The position numbers and the translations under genes are program-made. A stretch of DNA of 64,000 nt from Paracoccaceae bacterium (GTDB lineage: Bacteria; Pseudomonadota; Alphaproteobacteria; Rhodobacterales; Rhodobacteraceae), in contig JANQPC010000054.1 of assembly GCA_028285485.1 (NCBI GenBank), positions 88,418 through 152,417 on the forward strand, in the 5' to 3' direction. The notes beneath the pieces were generated by a model, which saw only the letters and a program-made list of their open reading frames with translations, was not told where the DNA came from and ran no database searches. Positions within the stretch are counted from its first letter, which is position 1, and each line of letters begins with the position of its first letter. Below, piece after piece: positions 16,798-26,210 of this stretch.

Positions 16798-19700
16798 CTA
16801 TTCGGCCGGAACGGCGGCCTCATCAAGCGAAAGCGGCACCGGAAGCTTATCCAGCATCTCCTTTGGGCAGACCTGCAGGAAATGCCCGCGTGCGCCTTCC
16901 CAGTTCTGCAGGATCTCCTTGGCGCGCAGGCTGCCGGTTTCGCGGGCATGGGCATCGATCAGCTCGTAAAGCTGCATCTCCCAATGCTCCACCGCCACGG
17001 GGCCGGTGACGAGCGTTTCGAGATTCATCATCTCCAGCGCCCGGCCATCAGGATCGTAGAGATAGGCCATGCCGCCCGTCATCCCGGCGCCGAAATTGGC
17101 CCCGATCTCGCCGAGAATCACGGCCACCCCGCCGGTCATGTATTCGCACCCGTTCGTGCCGCAGCCCTCGATCACCACCTTGGCACCGGAATTGCGCACA
17201 GCGAAGCGTTCGCCCGCGCGGCCGGCGGCGAAGAGATAGCCATCGGTGGCGCCGTAGAGCACCGTGTTGCCGATGATCGTGTTCTCGGCGGCCACGAGCG
17301 GAGAGGCCATATGCGGGCGCACCACGATGCTGCCGCCCGACAGGCCCTTGCCCACGTAATCATTGGCATCACCCGCAACCTCGATCTTCAGGCCCGGCGC
17401 CGCGAAGGCCCCAAGCGATTGCCCGGCGCTGCCAGAAAGCGCGATGCGCAGGTGATCGGGCTGCAGGCCGTTCCGCATGCCAAAGCGCTGCACGATATGG
17501 CTTGAGGTGCGCGAGCCGATGGTGCGGTGGGTGTTCCGAACGGCATAGGAAAGCTGCATCTTCTCGCCATCTTCGAGGAAGCGCGCGGCATCCTTCACGA
17601 TCTCCGCATCCAGCGTATCGTCCACCGGCGTGCGCGGGCGTTCGCGATCATAGGTGACATCTTCTGCGCTATCGACGGTGATCAGAAGCGGGTTCATATC
17701 CAGATCGTCGAGATGCGCGGCCCCGCGGGAGACCTGGCTCAGAAGATCGGCGCGCCCGATCACCTCATCGAGGCTGCGCGCCCCGATGGAGGCTAGGATT
17801 TCGCGCACCTCCTGGGCGTAGAAGGTGATGAGGTTCACCACCTTATCCGCCGTGCCCGTGAACTTCTCGCGCAGGCGTTCGTCTTGCGTGCAAACGCCCA
17901 CAGGGCAGGTGTTGGATTGGCACTGACGCACCATGATGCAGCCCATGGCGATCAGCGCCGCGGTGCCGATGCCGTATTCCTCGGCGCCGAGCATCGCGGC
18001 CATCACGATATCGCGCCCGGTGCGCAGGCCGCCATCGGTGCGCAGCGTGACCCGATCGCGCAGGTTGTTCATGCTGAGCACCTGATGCGCCTCGGTCAGC
18101 CCCATTTCCCATGGCAGCCCGGCATATTTGATCGAGGTGGCGGGGCTTGCGCCTGTGCCGCCGTTATGGCCCGAAATCAGGATCACATCGGCCTTGGCCT
18201 TGGCCACGCCCGCCGCAATTGTGCCCACGCCCGAGGCGGCAACGAGCTTGACCGTAACTTTGGCGCGCGGGTTGATCTGCTTGAGATCGTAGATCAGCTG
18301 CGCGAGATCCTCGATGGAGTAGATATCGTGGTGGGGCGGGGGCGAGATCAGCGTCACGCCGGGCGTTGAATGCCGCAGGCGCGCGATCAGTTCCGTCACC
18401 TTCATCCCGGGAAGCTGGCCGCCCTCGCCGGGCTTGGCGCCCTGGGCCACCTTGATCTCAAGCTCTTCGCACTGGTTGAGATATTCCGCCGTTACGCCAA
18501 AGCGGCCCGAGGCCACCTGCTTGATCTTGGCCGACGGGTTATCGCCATTTGGCTCTGGGTGGAAATGCGCTGGATCTTCCCCGCCTTCGCCGGAATCGGA
18601 TTTCGCGCCGATCCGGTTCATCGCCACGTTCAGCGTTTTGTGGGCTTCCGGCGACAGGGCGCCAAGGCTCATCCCGGGCGTGACGAAACGCTTCCGGATC
18701 GAGGTGATGCTTTCCACCTCATCGATATCCACCTTCGGGCCGATCGGCTTGATATCCAGAAGATCGCGCAGGTGGATTGGCGGATTCGATCGCATTTTGG
18801 CGGAATACTGCTTCCACATCTCGAACGAGGCGCGCGTTACCGCCGTTTGCATCAGGTGCATCGAGGTGGCTTCCCACGCATGCGTTTCGCCCGACCGGCG
18901 CGCTTTGTAGAAGCCGCCGATGGGCAGCACGTTGCCCGAACCGGCCCAGCCGAGCGCATGCACTTCTTCAAGCTTGCTTTGGATGCCGCGCACGCCGATG
19001 CCGGAGATGCGCGAGGGCATGCCCGGGAAGTATTCGTTTACCATCGCGCGGCTCAGGCCCACGGCCTCAAAATTCAGCCCGCCGCGATAGGAGGAGATCA
19101 CGCTGATCCCCATCTTCGCCATAATCTTCAGAAGGCCCTGATCGATGGCGTTGCGGTAGCGCGCCATGGCTTCGGTCAACGTACCGTCGATAAGGCCCTT
19201 ACCGATCCTGTCGGCAATCGAATCCTCGGCGAGATAGGCGTTCACCACCGTCGCGCCGCAGCCGATCAGCACGGCGAAGTAATGCGGATCAACGCATTCG
19301 GCGGAGCGGACTGCGAGCGAACAGAAGGTGCGCAGGCCCTTCTTCGTTAGCCAGGAATGCACTGCGCTTGTGGCCAGGATCATCGGCATGGGTACCTTGC
19401 CGGGCCCCTGGTGATGATCGGTCAAAACGATATGGCCGGTGCCCGAACGCACCGCATCTTCGGCTTCGGCGCGGATGCGAGCGAGCCCGTCGAGCAGCGC
19501 CTGCCGCCCGCCATCGCGCGCGAAGGTACAATCGATCTCCACCATCGGCGCATTGAAATTCGCCACCAGCTCATCGAACTGGGCATTGGCCACGAAGGGG
19601 CTTTCCAGCACGATGATCTCGGTTTGGCTCGAATCCTCGTCGAGCACGTTCTTGAGGTTGCCGAAGCGGGTTTTGAGGCTCATCACCCGGTACTCGCGCA

Positions 19701-21336
19701 GGCTGTCAATCGGCGGGTTCGTCACCTGGCTGAAGTTCTGCCGGAAGAAGTGGCTAAGTGGGCGGTAGCGTTCCGAAAGCACCGCCGAGGGCGTATCATC
19801 GCCCATCGAGGCCAGCGTTTCCTTCCCGTCTTCCGCCATGGGCGCGAGGATCTGTTCAAGCTCCTCGATAGTGTAACCCGCCGCGATCTGGCGCTTGCGC
19901 AGATCGTCGCCCGTAAACATCGGCGCTTCGGTGGCCGCCTTCAGCTTGTCGTCAAGATCGTTGATCCGTTCGACCCATTCGCCGAAGGGCAGCGCGCGGG
20001 CGAGCTTGTCCTTGATCTCGGTATCGTGGAAGAGCTTGCCCTTCTTCATATCCACCGCGAGGATCTGGCCGGGGCCGAGGGCGCCCTTCTCGGTGACATG
20101 CGCCTCATCCACCGGCACCATCCCGGTCTCGGATCCTGCGATCACCAGCCCGTCGCGGGTGACCGTATAGCGCATCGGGCGCAGGCCGTTCCGATCAAGC
20201 CCCGCGCAAACCCAGCGCCCATCCGTCATCGCCAGCGCCGCGGGGCCATCCCAGGGCTCCATGACAGAGTTGCAGTAGCTGTACATATCGCGCCAGGCCT
20301 GCGGCAGCTCGATCGCCTGCTTTGACCAGCTTTCGGGCACAAGCATCGTCTTGGCCATCGGCGCGGAGCGGCCCGCGCGCACCAGCACCTCGAAAACGGA
20401 ATCGAGTGCGGCAGAATCCGAAGAGCCGTTCGCAACGATTGGCTTGATGTCTTCCGCATAGTCTCCGAAGGACGCGCTTGCCATGCGAATTTCGTGGCTT
20501 TTCATCCAGTTGAGGTTGCCCTTCAGGGTGTTGATCTCGCCATTATGGGCGAGCATGCGGAAGGGTTGGGCGAGCCACCATTGCGGGAAGGTGTTGGTTG
20601 AATAGCGCTGGTGGTAGATCGCGAAGGCGCTTTCAAAGCGCTCGTCTTTCAGATCGGGGTAATACTCGGCCACATCCTGGGCGAGCATCATGCCCTTATA
20701 GATGATCGAACGGCAGGAAAGCGAGCAGACGTAAAGCGCGTTCACCTGCGCCGCCGCGGCGGCCTTTTCGATCCGGCGGCGGATCACGTAAAGCTCGCGT
20801 TCGAACGTATCCTCATCCACGCCCTTGGAGTTCGAGATGATGATCTGTTCGATCTCGGGCCGCGTGGCGTTGGCTTTTTCGCCCAGCACATCGATATTCA
20901 CCGGCACATGGCGCCAGCCGTAGATGTAGTAGCCCATGCGCAGCACTTCGGTTTCGATGATCGTGCGGCAGGTCTCCTGCGCGCCGAAATCGGTGCGGGG
21001 CAGGAACACCATGCCCACCGCCATCAATTCGCCCTCGCGCGGTTCATGCCCCGTGCGGCGGATCTGATCGCCGAAGAACTTATGCGCGATCTGTACGTGA
21101 ATGCCCGCGCCATCGCCGGTTTTGCCATCGGCATCCACCGCGCCCCGGTGCCACACCGCTTTCAGCGCCTCGATCCCGTTTTCCACCACCTTGCGGCTGC
21201 GGGTTCCGTCAATCGCCACCACGAGGCCCACGCCGCAAGACGCATGCTCGTCCTCCGCGGAGTAAAGGCTGTTTTCGGCCATCCAGGCGCGGCGGCGTTC
21301 CTCGGCGGCGGCCCACTGGGCGTCATATTTGGTCAT
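16798..21336 (-). CDS. gltB: Glutamate synthase (NADPH) large subunit GltB
   Basis: Makes two glutamates from glutamine and 2-oxoglutarate together with GltD (the GOGAT reaction). The 1512-residue protein has a 33-residue propeptide before the catalytic Cys34 (HASCGVGLVVAIDG) of the class II amidotransferase domain. Next come the central and FMN-binding synthase domains (GEGGEDPAHFHPEPNG; LISGHNGGTGASP), the 3Fe-4S cysteines in CIMVRQCQSNTCPVGV and the C-terminal GXGXG beta-helix domain. Full length compared with other bacterial GltB. It is the last gene of a minus-strand operon; its ATG overlaps the preceding GFA gene stop. Confidence 0.97.
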   Translation of the reverse strand: MTKYDAQWAAAEERRRAWMAENSLYSAEDEHASCGVGLVVAIDGTRSRKVVENGIEALKAVWHRGAVDADGKTGDGAGIHVQIAHKFFGDQIRRTGHEPREGELMAVGMVFLPRTDFGAQETCRTIIETEVLRMGYYIYGWRHVPVNIDVLGEKANATRPEIEQIIISNSKGVDEDTFERELYVIRRRIEKAAAAAQVNALYVCSLSCRSIIYKGMMLAQDVAEYYPDLKDERFESAFAIYHQRYSTNTFPQWWLAQPFRMLAHNGEINTLKGNLNWMKSHEIRMASASFGDYAEDIKPIVANGSSDSAALDSVFEVLVRAGRSAPMAKTMLVPESWSKQAIELPQAWRDMYSYCNSVMEPWDGPAALAMTDGRWVCAGLDRNGLRPMRYTVTRDGLVIAGSETGMVPVDEAHVTEKGALGPGQILAVDMKKGKLFHDTEIKDKLARALPFGEWVERINDLDDKLKAATEAPMFTGDDLRKRQIAAGYTIEELEQILAPMAEDGKETLASMGDDTPSAVLSERYRPLSHFFRQNFSQVTNPPIDSLREYRVMSLKTRFGNLKNVLDEDSSQTEIIVLESPFVANAQFDELVANFNAPMVEIDCTFARDGGRQALLDGLARIRAEAEDAVRSGTGHIVLTDHHQGPGKVPMPMILATSAVHSWLTKKGLRTFCSLAVRSAECVDPHYFAVLIGCGATVVNAYLAEDSIADRIGKGLIDGTLTEAMARYRNAIDQGLLKIMAKMGISVISSYRGGLNFEAVGLSRAMVNEYFPGMPSRISGIGVRGIQSKLEEVHALGWAGSGNVLPIGGFYKARRSGETHAWEATSMHLMQTAVTRASFEMWKQYSAKMRSNPPIHLRDLLDIKPIGPKVDIDEVESITSIRKRFVTPGMSLGALSPEAHKTLNVAMNRIGAKSDSGEGGEDPAHFHPEPNGDNPSAKIKQVASGRFGVTAEYLNQCEELEIKVAQGAKPGEGGQLPGMKVTELIARLRHSTPGVTLISPPPHHDIYSIEDLAQLIYDLKQINPRAKVTVKLVAASGVGTIAAGVAKAKADVILISGHNGGTGASPATSIKYAGLPWEMGLTEAHQVLSMNNLRDRVTLRTDGGLRTGRDIVMAAMLGAEEYGIGTAALIAMGCIMVRQCQSNTCPVGVCTQDERLREKFTGTADKVVNLITFYAQEVREILASIGARSLDEVIGRADLLSQVSRGAAHLDDLDMNPLLITVDSAEDVTYDRERPRTPVDDTLDAEIVKDAARFLEDGEKMQLSYAVRNTHRTIGSRTSSHIVQRFGMRNGLQPDHLRIALSGSAGQSLGAFAAPGLKIEVAGDANDYVGKGLSGGSIVVRPHMASPLVAAENTIIGNTVLYGATDGYLFAAGRAGERFAVRNSGAKVVIEGCGTNGCEYMTGGVAVILGEIGANFGAGMTGGMAYLYDPDGRALEMMNLETLVTGPVAVEHWEMQLYELIDAHARETGSLRAKEILQNWEGARGHFLQVCPKEMLDKLPVPLSLDEAAVPAE

Positions 21337-21776
21337 CAGCTGTCCTCCGCGATGAATGCATTCTTGGCCTCATATTCGGCCTGCGTGGCGCGCGTGTGCT
21401 CCCCGGCAAAGCGGCAGGAGGCAAAGGCGCGGTCGATATAGATTTCCGAGATGAGCGGGTAGTCTGCCGCGCCATCGAAGGCGCCGACCATGAATTCATA
21501 GTCTTCGCCGGGGTTGCGCAGCCAGAGCGAGGTGCCGCAGCGGGGGCAGAAGCCGCGTTCGGCAATCTCGCCGGGATAGATCGCGACCTTGCCCTCGACC
21601 GTGACGGCGTCGGGCGCAGCGGTGAAGACATTGAGCGCCACGCCAGACCAGCGGCGGCAGCGCGTGCAGTGGCAGGCGCCCACCTCGGCCCGGTGGCGCC
21701 CGACGCGGATCGTGATATCGCCGCAAAGGCAGCGGCCCACGATGCCATCGGCGAAAACGGGGGTTTCGATCGACAT
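21336..21776 (-). CDS. GFA-family zinc protein (first copy next to gltB)
   Basis: A 146-residue member of the glutathione-dependent formaldehyde-activating enzyme/CENP-V fold family. Zinc-binding cysteines are visible as RCLCGDITI, GACHCTRCRRWSG and RGFCPRCGTSLW. The ATG at 21776 is preferred to the longer reading. Family members bind zinc through a beta-tent fold; true Gfa aids formaldehyde-glutathione adduct formation, but most members have no known function. The stop overlaps the gltB start by one base (TGATG), so it is translated just before gltB. Confidence 0.88.
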   Translation of the reverse strand: MSIETPVFADGIVGRCLCGDITIRVGRHRAEVGACHCTRCRRWSGVALNVFTAAPDAVTVEGKVAIYPGEIAERGFCPRCGTSLWLRNPGEDYEFMVGAFDGAADYPLISEIYIDRAFASCRFAGEHTRATQAEYEAKNAFIAEDS

Positions 21777-21780
21777 CGCG

Positions 21781-22221
21781 CTAGCCTGTTTCCGGCGGCG
21801 GGGCGTTGACCATGGCAAGCACCTCGGCCTCGGTCATCCGCTTGCGCTCACCCGCGAAGGCATGGCTTTCGGGCTTGGCATCGATATAAACCTCGCTCTC
21901 GAATTCCATGCCCTCAAGGCTGTCGAGCGCCCCGGCGCTGATCGAGAAAAGCCCTTGCATCGGGCCGGGGGCGGTGAGCTTCCAGTAAAGGCTCGAACCG
22001 CAGATCTTGCAGAAGCCGCGTTCGGCCCATTCGGAAGATGTGTAACTGGTGAGGTTGCCTTCCCCCGTCCAGGCAATGCCGCCCGCCGGCACCATCACCC
22101 CAAGCTCGATCCCGCCGGAAAACTTGCGGCACATCCCGCAATGGCAGGCGCCATAGGCCGTGGGCGCTTCGGCCAGTTCGAAGCGCACGGCACCGCAAAG
22201 GCATCCACCTGTCTTGCTCAT
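21781..22221 (-). CDS. GFA-family zinc protein (second copy, after gltD)
   Basis: A 146-residue paralogue of the neighbouring gene with the same cysteine plan: GGCLCGAVRFEL, GACHCGMCRKFSGG and RGFCKICGSSLYW. It shares only the zinc motifs and general fold with the first copy, so the duplication is old. It starts 60 bp after gltD and ends 4 bp before the other GFA start. The gene sits inside the glutamate synthase operon, which suggests a linked role, perhaps with glutathione- or glutamine-derived aldehydes, but that is inference. Confidence 0.88.
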   Translation of the reverse strand: MSKTGGCLCGAVRFELAEAPTAYGACHCGMCRKFSGGIELGVMVPAGGIAWTGEGNLTSYTSSEWAERGFCKICGSSLYWKLTAPGPMQGLFSISAGALDSLEGMEFESEVYIDAKPESHAFAGERKRMTEAEVLAMVNAPPPETG

Positions 22222-22281
22222 GGCACTCTCCCTTGGTTGGCCGGCCAGGTCAGCATCCGTGACCTATCCCTGCCCCTGGCC

Positions 22282-23715
22282 TTATTCGGCGGCCAGCGTC
22301 GCGTTTGCGCTCATGTATTCGAGCATCGCCTCCGCCGCCTCGCGCCCATCGCGGATGGCCCAGACCACAAGGCTGGCCCCGCGCACGATATCTCCGGCGG
22401 CATAAACGCCATCGAGGTTCGTGGCATGGGTGCGGAAATCGGCCTTGATGGTGCCCCAACGGGTGACCTCAAGCTCCGGCACGCCCCAGAGCGCGGGAAG
22501 ATCCTCGGGTTCGAACCCAAGCGCCTTGATCACAAGATCGGCCTCTTCGGTATAGTCGGCGCCCTCGATCTCTTCCGGCATCTGGCGGCCCGAGGCATCG
22601 GGTGCGCCGAGCCGCATCTTGGAGACTTTCACGCCGCTCACCGCATCGCCGGTGAAGCCCTTGGGCGCAGAGAGCCAGACGAATTCAACGCCCTCTTCCT
22701 CGGCATTGGCAACTTCGCGCTGTGAGCCGGGCATATTCGCCCGGTCGCGCCGGTAGAGGCATTTCACACTTTCGGCGCCCTGGCGCACGGCGGTGCGGAC
22801 GCAATCCATCGCGGTATCGCCACCGCCGATCACGACCACACGCTTGCCATCGGCGTTCAATTCGCCGCTGTCGAATTCTGCCACATCGTCACCGAAACTC
22901 TTGCGGTTCGAGGCGGTCAGGTAATCGATCGCGCGCACGATGCCGCCCGCGCCCACGCCGGGGGCCTGGAGATCGCGGGATTTATAAACGCCCGTGGCGA
23001 TCAGCACGGCGTTGTGCTTTGCGCGAATGTCTTCGAACGAGATGTCGCTGCCCACGTTGCAGTTCATCTCGAAGGTCACGCCGCCCTCTTCAAGCTGGGC
23101 GATGCGCTGCATCACCACGTCTTTCTCAAGCTTGAAGCCGGGGATGCCGTAAGTCATCAACCCGCCCGCGCGATCGTAACGATCGTAGATGGTAACCTGC
23201 ACGCCCTCGCGGCGCAGCATGTCTGCCGCGGCCAGGCCGCCGGGGCCTGCGCCGATGATGCCCACGCTTTCGCCGCGCTCGGCGGCAGGGCGGATCGGTT
23301 CCACCCAGCCTTCTTCCCAGGCGGTATCGGTGATGTATTTCTCAACCGATCCGATGGTTACCGTGCCGTGGCCGGATTGTTCGATCACGCAATTGCCTTC
23401 GCAGAGCCGATCCTGCGGGCAGATCCGGCCGCAGATTTCGGGGAAGGTGTTGGTGGCCTGGCTAAGCTCATAGGCCTCTTTCAGCCGCCCCTCGGCAGTG
23501 AGCTTGAGCCAATCGGGGATGTTGTTGTGCAGCGGGCAATGGCTTTGGCAATAGGGCACGCCGCACTGGCTGCAGCGCCCGGCCTGTTCGCCGGCCTTTT
23601 CGCGCGCATAGTCCCCGTAGATTTCGTTGAAATCGTCACGCCGCAGATTCGGCGGGCGCTTTTCGGGCATGGCCCGGCCCACATCCACGAATTTCAGCAT
23701 CCGATTCCCGGCCAT
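22282..23715 (-). CDS. gltD: Glutamate synthase (NADPH) small subunit GltD
   Basis: FAD/NADPH subunit that feeds electrons to GltB. The ATG at 23715 is chosen because AGGGAGG lies 6 bp upstream; an upstream reading to 23820 is unsupported. The 477-residue protein has N-terminal iron-sulfur cysteines (CSQCGVPYCQSHCPLHNN; CGRICPQDRLCEGNC), an FAD motif GIIGAGPGGLAAADML, an NADPH motif VVIGGGDTAMDC and the C-terminal GVYAAGDIVRGASLVVWA. First gene of the operon gltD-GFA-GFA-gltB. Confidence 0.96.
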   Translation of the reverse strand: MAGNRMLKFVDVGRAMPEKRPPNLRRDDFNEIYGDYAREKAGEQAGRCSQCGVPYCQSHCPLHNNIPDWLKLTAEGRLKEAYELSQATNTFPEICGRICPQDRLCEGNCVIEQSGHGTVTIGSVEKYITDTAWEEGWVEPIRPAAERGESVGIIGAGPGGLAAADMLRREGVQVTIYDRYDRAGGLMTYGIPGFKLEKDVVMQRIAQLEEGGVTFEMNCNVGSDISFEDIRAKHNAVLIATGVYKSRDLQAPGVGAGGIVRAIDYLTASNRKSFGDDVAEFDSGELNADGKRVVVIGGGDTAMDCVRTAVRQGAESVKCLYRRDRANMPGSQREVANAEEEGVEFVWLSAPKGFTGDAVSGVKVSKMRLGAPDASGRQMPEEIEGADYTEEADLVIKALGFEPEDLPALWGVPELEVTRWGTIKADFRTHATNLDGVYAAGDIVRGASLVVWAIRDGREAAEAMLEYMSANATLAAE

Positions 23716-23841
23716 ACCAGCCTCCCTAATCTCAGACCGCCGGTTTAAACGGGCCGTGGGCAAAAATAAAGTCATAAAGACTGACCTTAATATGCGGTAT
23801 TTCGCCCGGGCGTGATGCATTCACGCCGCGTCGCCGCAAGA

Positions 23842-23863
23842 TTAGGTATCAAATGTTACCTAA
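23842..23863. promoter_or_regulatory. Inverted repeat TTAGGTA-N8-TACCTAA between gltD and uppP
   Basis: Perfect 7-bp arms with an 8-bp spacer in the 213-bp divergent region, 127 bp from the gltD start and 66 bp from the uppP start. The region is AT-richer than its surroundings. The symmetry suits a dimeric regulator, but the regulator is unknown and either gene could be the target. Confidence 0.45.
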
Positions 23864-23928
23864 ATGAGGGCTTTATAAAGAAACTCAGGGGTTTAGAGTG
23901 CCGCAAAACTGTTGCATTTGCAGGCCGC

Positions 23929-24732
23929 ATGTCGCTCTTCCACCTTTTCCTCGTTGCCGTGATCCAGGGTGTGACGGAGTTTTTGCCCGTCTCCTCCTCC
24001 GGCCACCTCATTCTTTTGCCGAATCTCACGGGCATGGCGGATCAGGGGCAGGTGATTGATGTGGCGGTGCATGTGGGCACGCTTGGCGCCGTTTGCCTTT
24101 ACTTCTGGGCGGATGTGCGCCGCGCAGCCATCGGGCTGCCGCGGGTACTGCGCTGGCAGATCGATAGCCAGGAGGCGTGGCTGGCGCTTTGCCTGATTAT
24201 CGCAACGATCCCGGTGGTGATCTTCGGCATCGTGCTGAAGCTTACGGGGCTTGATGATGCGATGCGCTCTATCGCCGTGATCGGGTGGACGATGCTGGTA
24301 TTCGGCCTTGTTCTCTGGTGGGCGGACAGGCGCGGGCCGGTGGAGAAGACGGCTGCCGACTGGTCGCTCAAAGACGCCGTTACCATGGGGCTCTGGCAGG
24401 CGATTGCGCTGATCCCCGGCACCTCGCGATCGGGGATCACGATCACGGCGGCGCGGTATCTGGGGTACGAACGGTCTGAAGCCGCGCGGATCGCGATGTT
24501 GATGTCGATCCCCACGATCATTGCCTCCGGCGTGCTTCTGGGGGCAGAGGTGATGGTGACGGCCGATCTGGCCGCGGCACGGGATGCCGCGATTGCCGCC
24601 GCGTTTGCCTTCATCGCCGCGCTTCTCGCGCTCGTCGGGATGATGAAGCTGCTCAAGTTCGTGGATTTCACGCCCTACGTGATCTACCGCGTGATCCTTG
24701 GCGTGATCCTGCTCTGGATCGCCTACACTTAA
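23929..24732 (+). CDS. uppP: Undecaprenyl-diphosphatase UppP (BacA)
   Basis: Dephosphorylates undecaprenyl diphosphate to recycle the lipid carrier for peptidoglycan and surface glycans; also gives bacitracin resistance. The ATG at 23929 starts MSLFHLFLVAVIQGVTEFLP, the conserved family opening. The 267-residue membrane protein has both active-site motifs, EFLPVSSSGHLILLP and PGTSRSGITI. Its stop overlaps the convergent NDUFA9-like gene by 4 bp. It is divergent from gltD with a shared upstream region holding an inverted repeat. Confidence 0.94.
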   Translation: MSLFHLFLVAVIQGVTEFLPVSSSGHLILLPNLTGMADQGQVIDVAVHVGTLGAVCLYFWADVRRAAIGLPRVLRWQIDSQEAWLALCLIIATIPVVIFGIVLKLTGLDDAMRSIAVIGWTMLVFGLVLWWADRRGPVEKTAADWSLKDAVTMGLWQAIALIPGTSRSGITITAARYLGYERSEAARIAMLMSIPTIIASGVLLGAEVMVTADLAAARDAAIAAAFAFIAALLALVGMMKLLKFVDFTPYVIYRVILGVILLWIAYT

Positions 24733-25709
24733 GGGCGCAGGTTTTTCGCGCTGTCGGTGATTTCGGCATATTGGCCCTGGGGCCGGAAGCGCCAGAGGTA
24801 TTCCGGTAGCACCGCCTCCAGTGCCGTGGGCTGGATGCCAAGCTCGGCCAGCCCCGGATAGCTGCCGCTTGCCACGTTATCGCGGGCGAGGTTTTTCACC
24901 TGATCGCGGGTGACGGGGCCCTTGATGAGGCCGAGCGACACGCCCTTCAGCCCGTCAAAGACCGTGCCCATGATGCGCCCCGCCCAGATCGGCAGGCCCA
25001 GCACCAGGCGGCGCCGGTGGATGATGTCGAGCATCTGCGCCATGAGTTCGCGGAACGTATCCACATCCGGCCCGCCAAGCTCATAGATCCCCGGCGCCGC
25101 GCGGCCTTCAACAGCCATCGCCGCCGCCTGGGCCACATCCCCCACATAAACCGGCTGGAATTTCGTGCCCGCCCCCACGATCGGCAGAACGGGGCCAAGC
25201 CGCGCCATTCCGGCGAAGCGGTTGAAAAATTCATCTTCCGGCCCGAACACGATCGAAGGCCGCAGGATCACCGCGCCCGGCATATGCGCCAGAACCGCCG
25301 CCTCGCCGAGCCCCTTGGTGCGGGAATAGTCGCTATCGCTCTCGGGATCGGCGCCGATGGCCGAAAGCTGCACCATCCGCGCCACACCTTCTTCGGCGGC
25401 CAGGCGCGCAACGCGCTCGGCGCCCTTGTGTTGCAGCGCCTCGAAGGTGTTGGCGCCCTCGCTCGCGAGAATGCCCACGCAGTTCACCGCCGCATCGGCG
25501 CCCTGCAGAACGCTGCGCACGCTGGCGTCGTCGCGAATATTGCAGAAAACGGGCTCCACCTGCCCGACAACGCCATAGGGTTTGACGAACATCGCCTCGT
25601 TCGGGCGCCGCACGGCCACGCGAATGCGCCAGCCCGCCTTGGCCAGATGCTGGGCGATATAGCGGCCCACAAACCCCGATCCGCCGAAAATTGTGACCAG
25701 TCCGCCCAT
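24729..25709 (-). CDS. NDUFA9-like complex I-associated SDR protein
   Basis: A 326-residue NAD(P)-binding protein of the atypical extended SDR group. The Rossmann motif GGSGFVGRYIAQHLAKAGW lies at 9-27, then AVNCVGIL, LSAIGADPESDSDYSRTKGLGE and ILRPSIVFGPEDEFFNRFA. Alphaproteobacterial homologues match the NDUFA9 subunit of mitochondrial complex I, where the protein binds NADPH and has a structural role. Whether it joins NADH dehydrogenase here is inferred from the family. It converges with uppP, and tRNA-Leu lies downstream in the opposite direction. Confidence 0.85.
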   Translation of the reverse strand: MGGLVTIFGGSGFVGRYIAQHLAKAGWRIRVAVRRPNEAMFVKPYGVVGQVEPVFCNIRDDASVRSVLQGADAAVNCVGILASEGANTFEALQHKGAERVARLAAEEGVARMVQLSAIGADPESDSDYSRTKGLGEAAVLAHMPGAVILRPSIVFGPEDEFFNRFAGMARLGPVLPIVGAGTKFQPVYVGDVAQAAAMAVEGRAAPGIYELGGPDVDTFRELMAQMLDIIHRRRLVLGLPIWAGRIMGTVFDGLKGVSLGLIKGPVTRDQVKNLARDNVASGSYPGLAELGIQPTALEAVLPEYLWRFRPQGQYAEITDSAKNLRP

Positions 25710-25794
25710 GCGTGCCTCTTCGCCCGAATACGGCGCAAGAGGTAGCCCTCGAAAGCCCTGCGAACAAGCGGCTACGGTGCCGCAAGGGGCGGCG

Positions 25795-25823
25795 TTGACA
25801 GCCCCCGCCCCCGGCTGTATGCC
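25795..25823 (+). promoter_or_regulatory. Promoter of tRNA-Leu
   Basis: Perfect -35 TTGACA (25795-25800), 17-bp spacer and -10 TATGCC (25818-25823), 17 bp before the tRNA 5' end. This is a typical strong stable-RNA promoter arrangement. Confidence 0.7.
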
Positions 25824-25840
25824 GCCGCATCACGACACCG

Positions 25841-25927
25841 GCCCAGGTGGCGGAATTGGTAGACGCGCTAGCTTCAGGTGCTAGTGTCCGTACGGACGTG
25901 GAGGTTCGAGTCCTCTCCTGGGCACCA
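25841..25927 (+). tRNA. tRNA-Leu (anticodon CAG)
   Basis: An 87-nt class II tRNA with an encoded CCA end. The acceptor stem GCCCAGG pairs with CCTGGGC; the anticodon arm is CTAGC-TTCAGGT-GCTAG with anticodon CAG; there is a long variable arm (TGTCCGTACGGACG) and a T-loop GTTCGAG. The overall layout closely resembles E. coli tRNA-Leu(CAG). Serves CUG codons, the dominant leucine codon in this genome. Confidence 0.95.
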
Positions 25928-26210
25928 GTCACTTCCTCTAAGCAATTGATGACAGGCGGCCTTTGGGGTCGCGGTCGAATGTGGTCCGCCGGATGAGCGC
26001 CATAAGGGAAATGCGGCACCCGGCCGCTTGGGTTTCGGAAGCCTATCGGTGCCGGGGAATTTTTGCGTGCTTGTTCCCTTAATTGCGCACCGCGCTGATT
26101 TAAGCTGCACGGTGTACGAAGCCGAAAGCGCTCCAAGGTGGGCAACCTGAAAACGAGAATCTCTATGACAGGCGGACCGGTTGGGAACCGAGGCCCGTTT
26201 CGGCGGCGCG

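Noticed and set aside
15439..17505. 688-residue plus-strand open frame
   Set aside because: Antisense to mtgA, the Hint gene and the end of gltB. No motif or ribosome site of its own.
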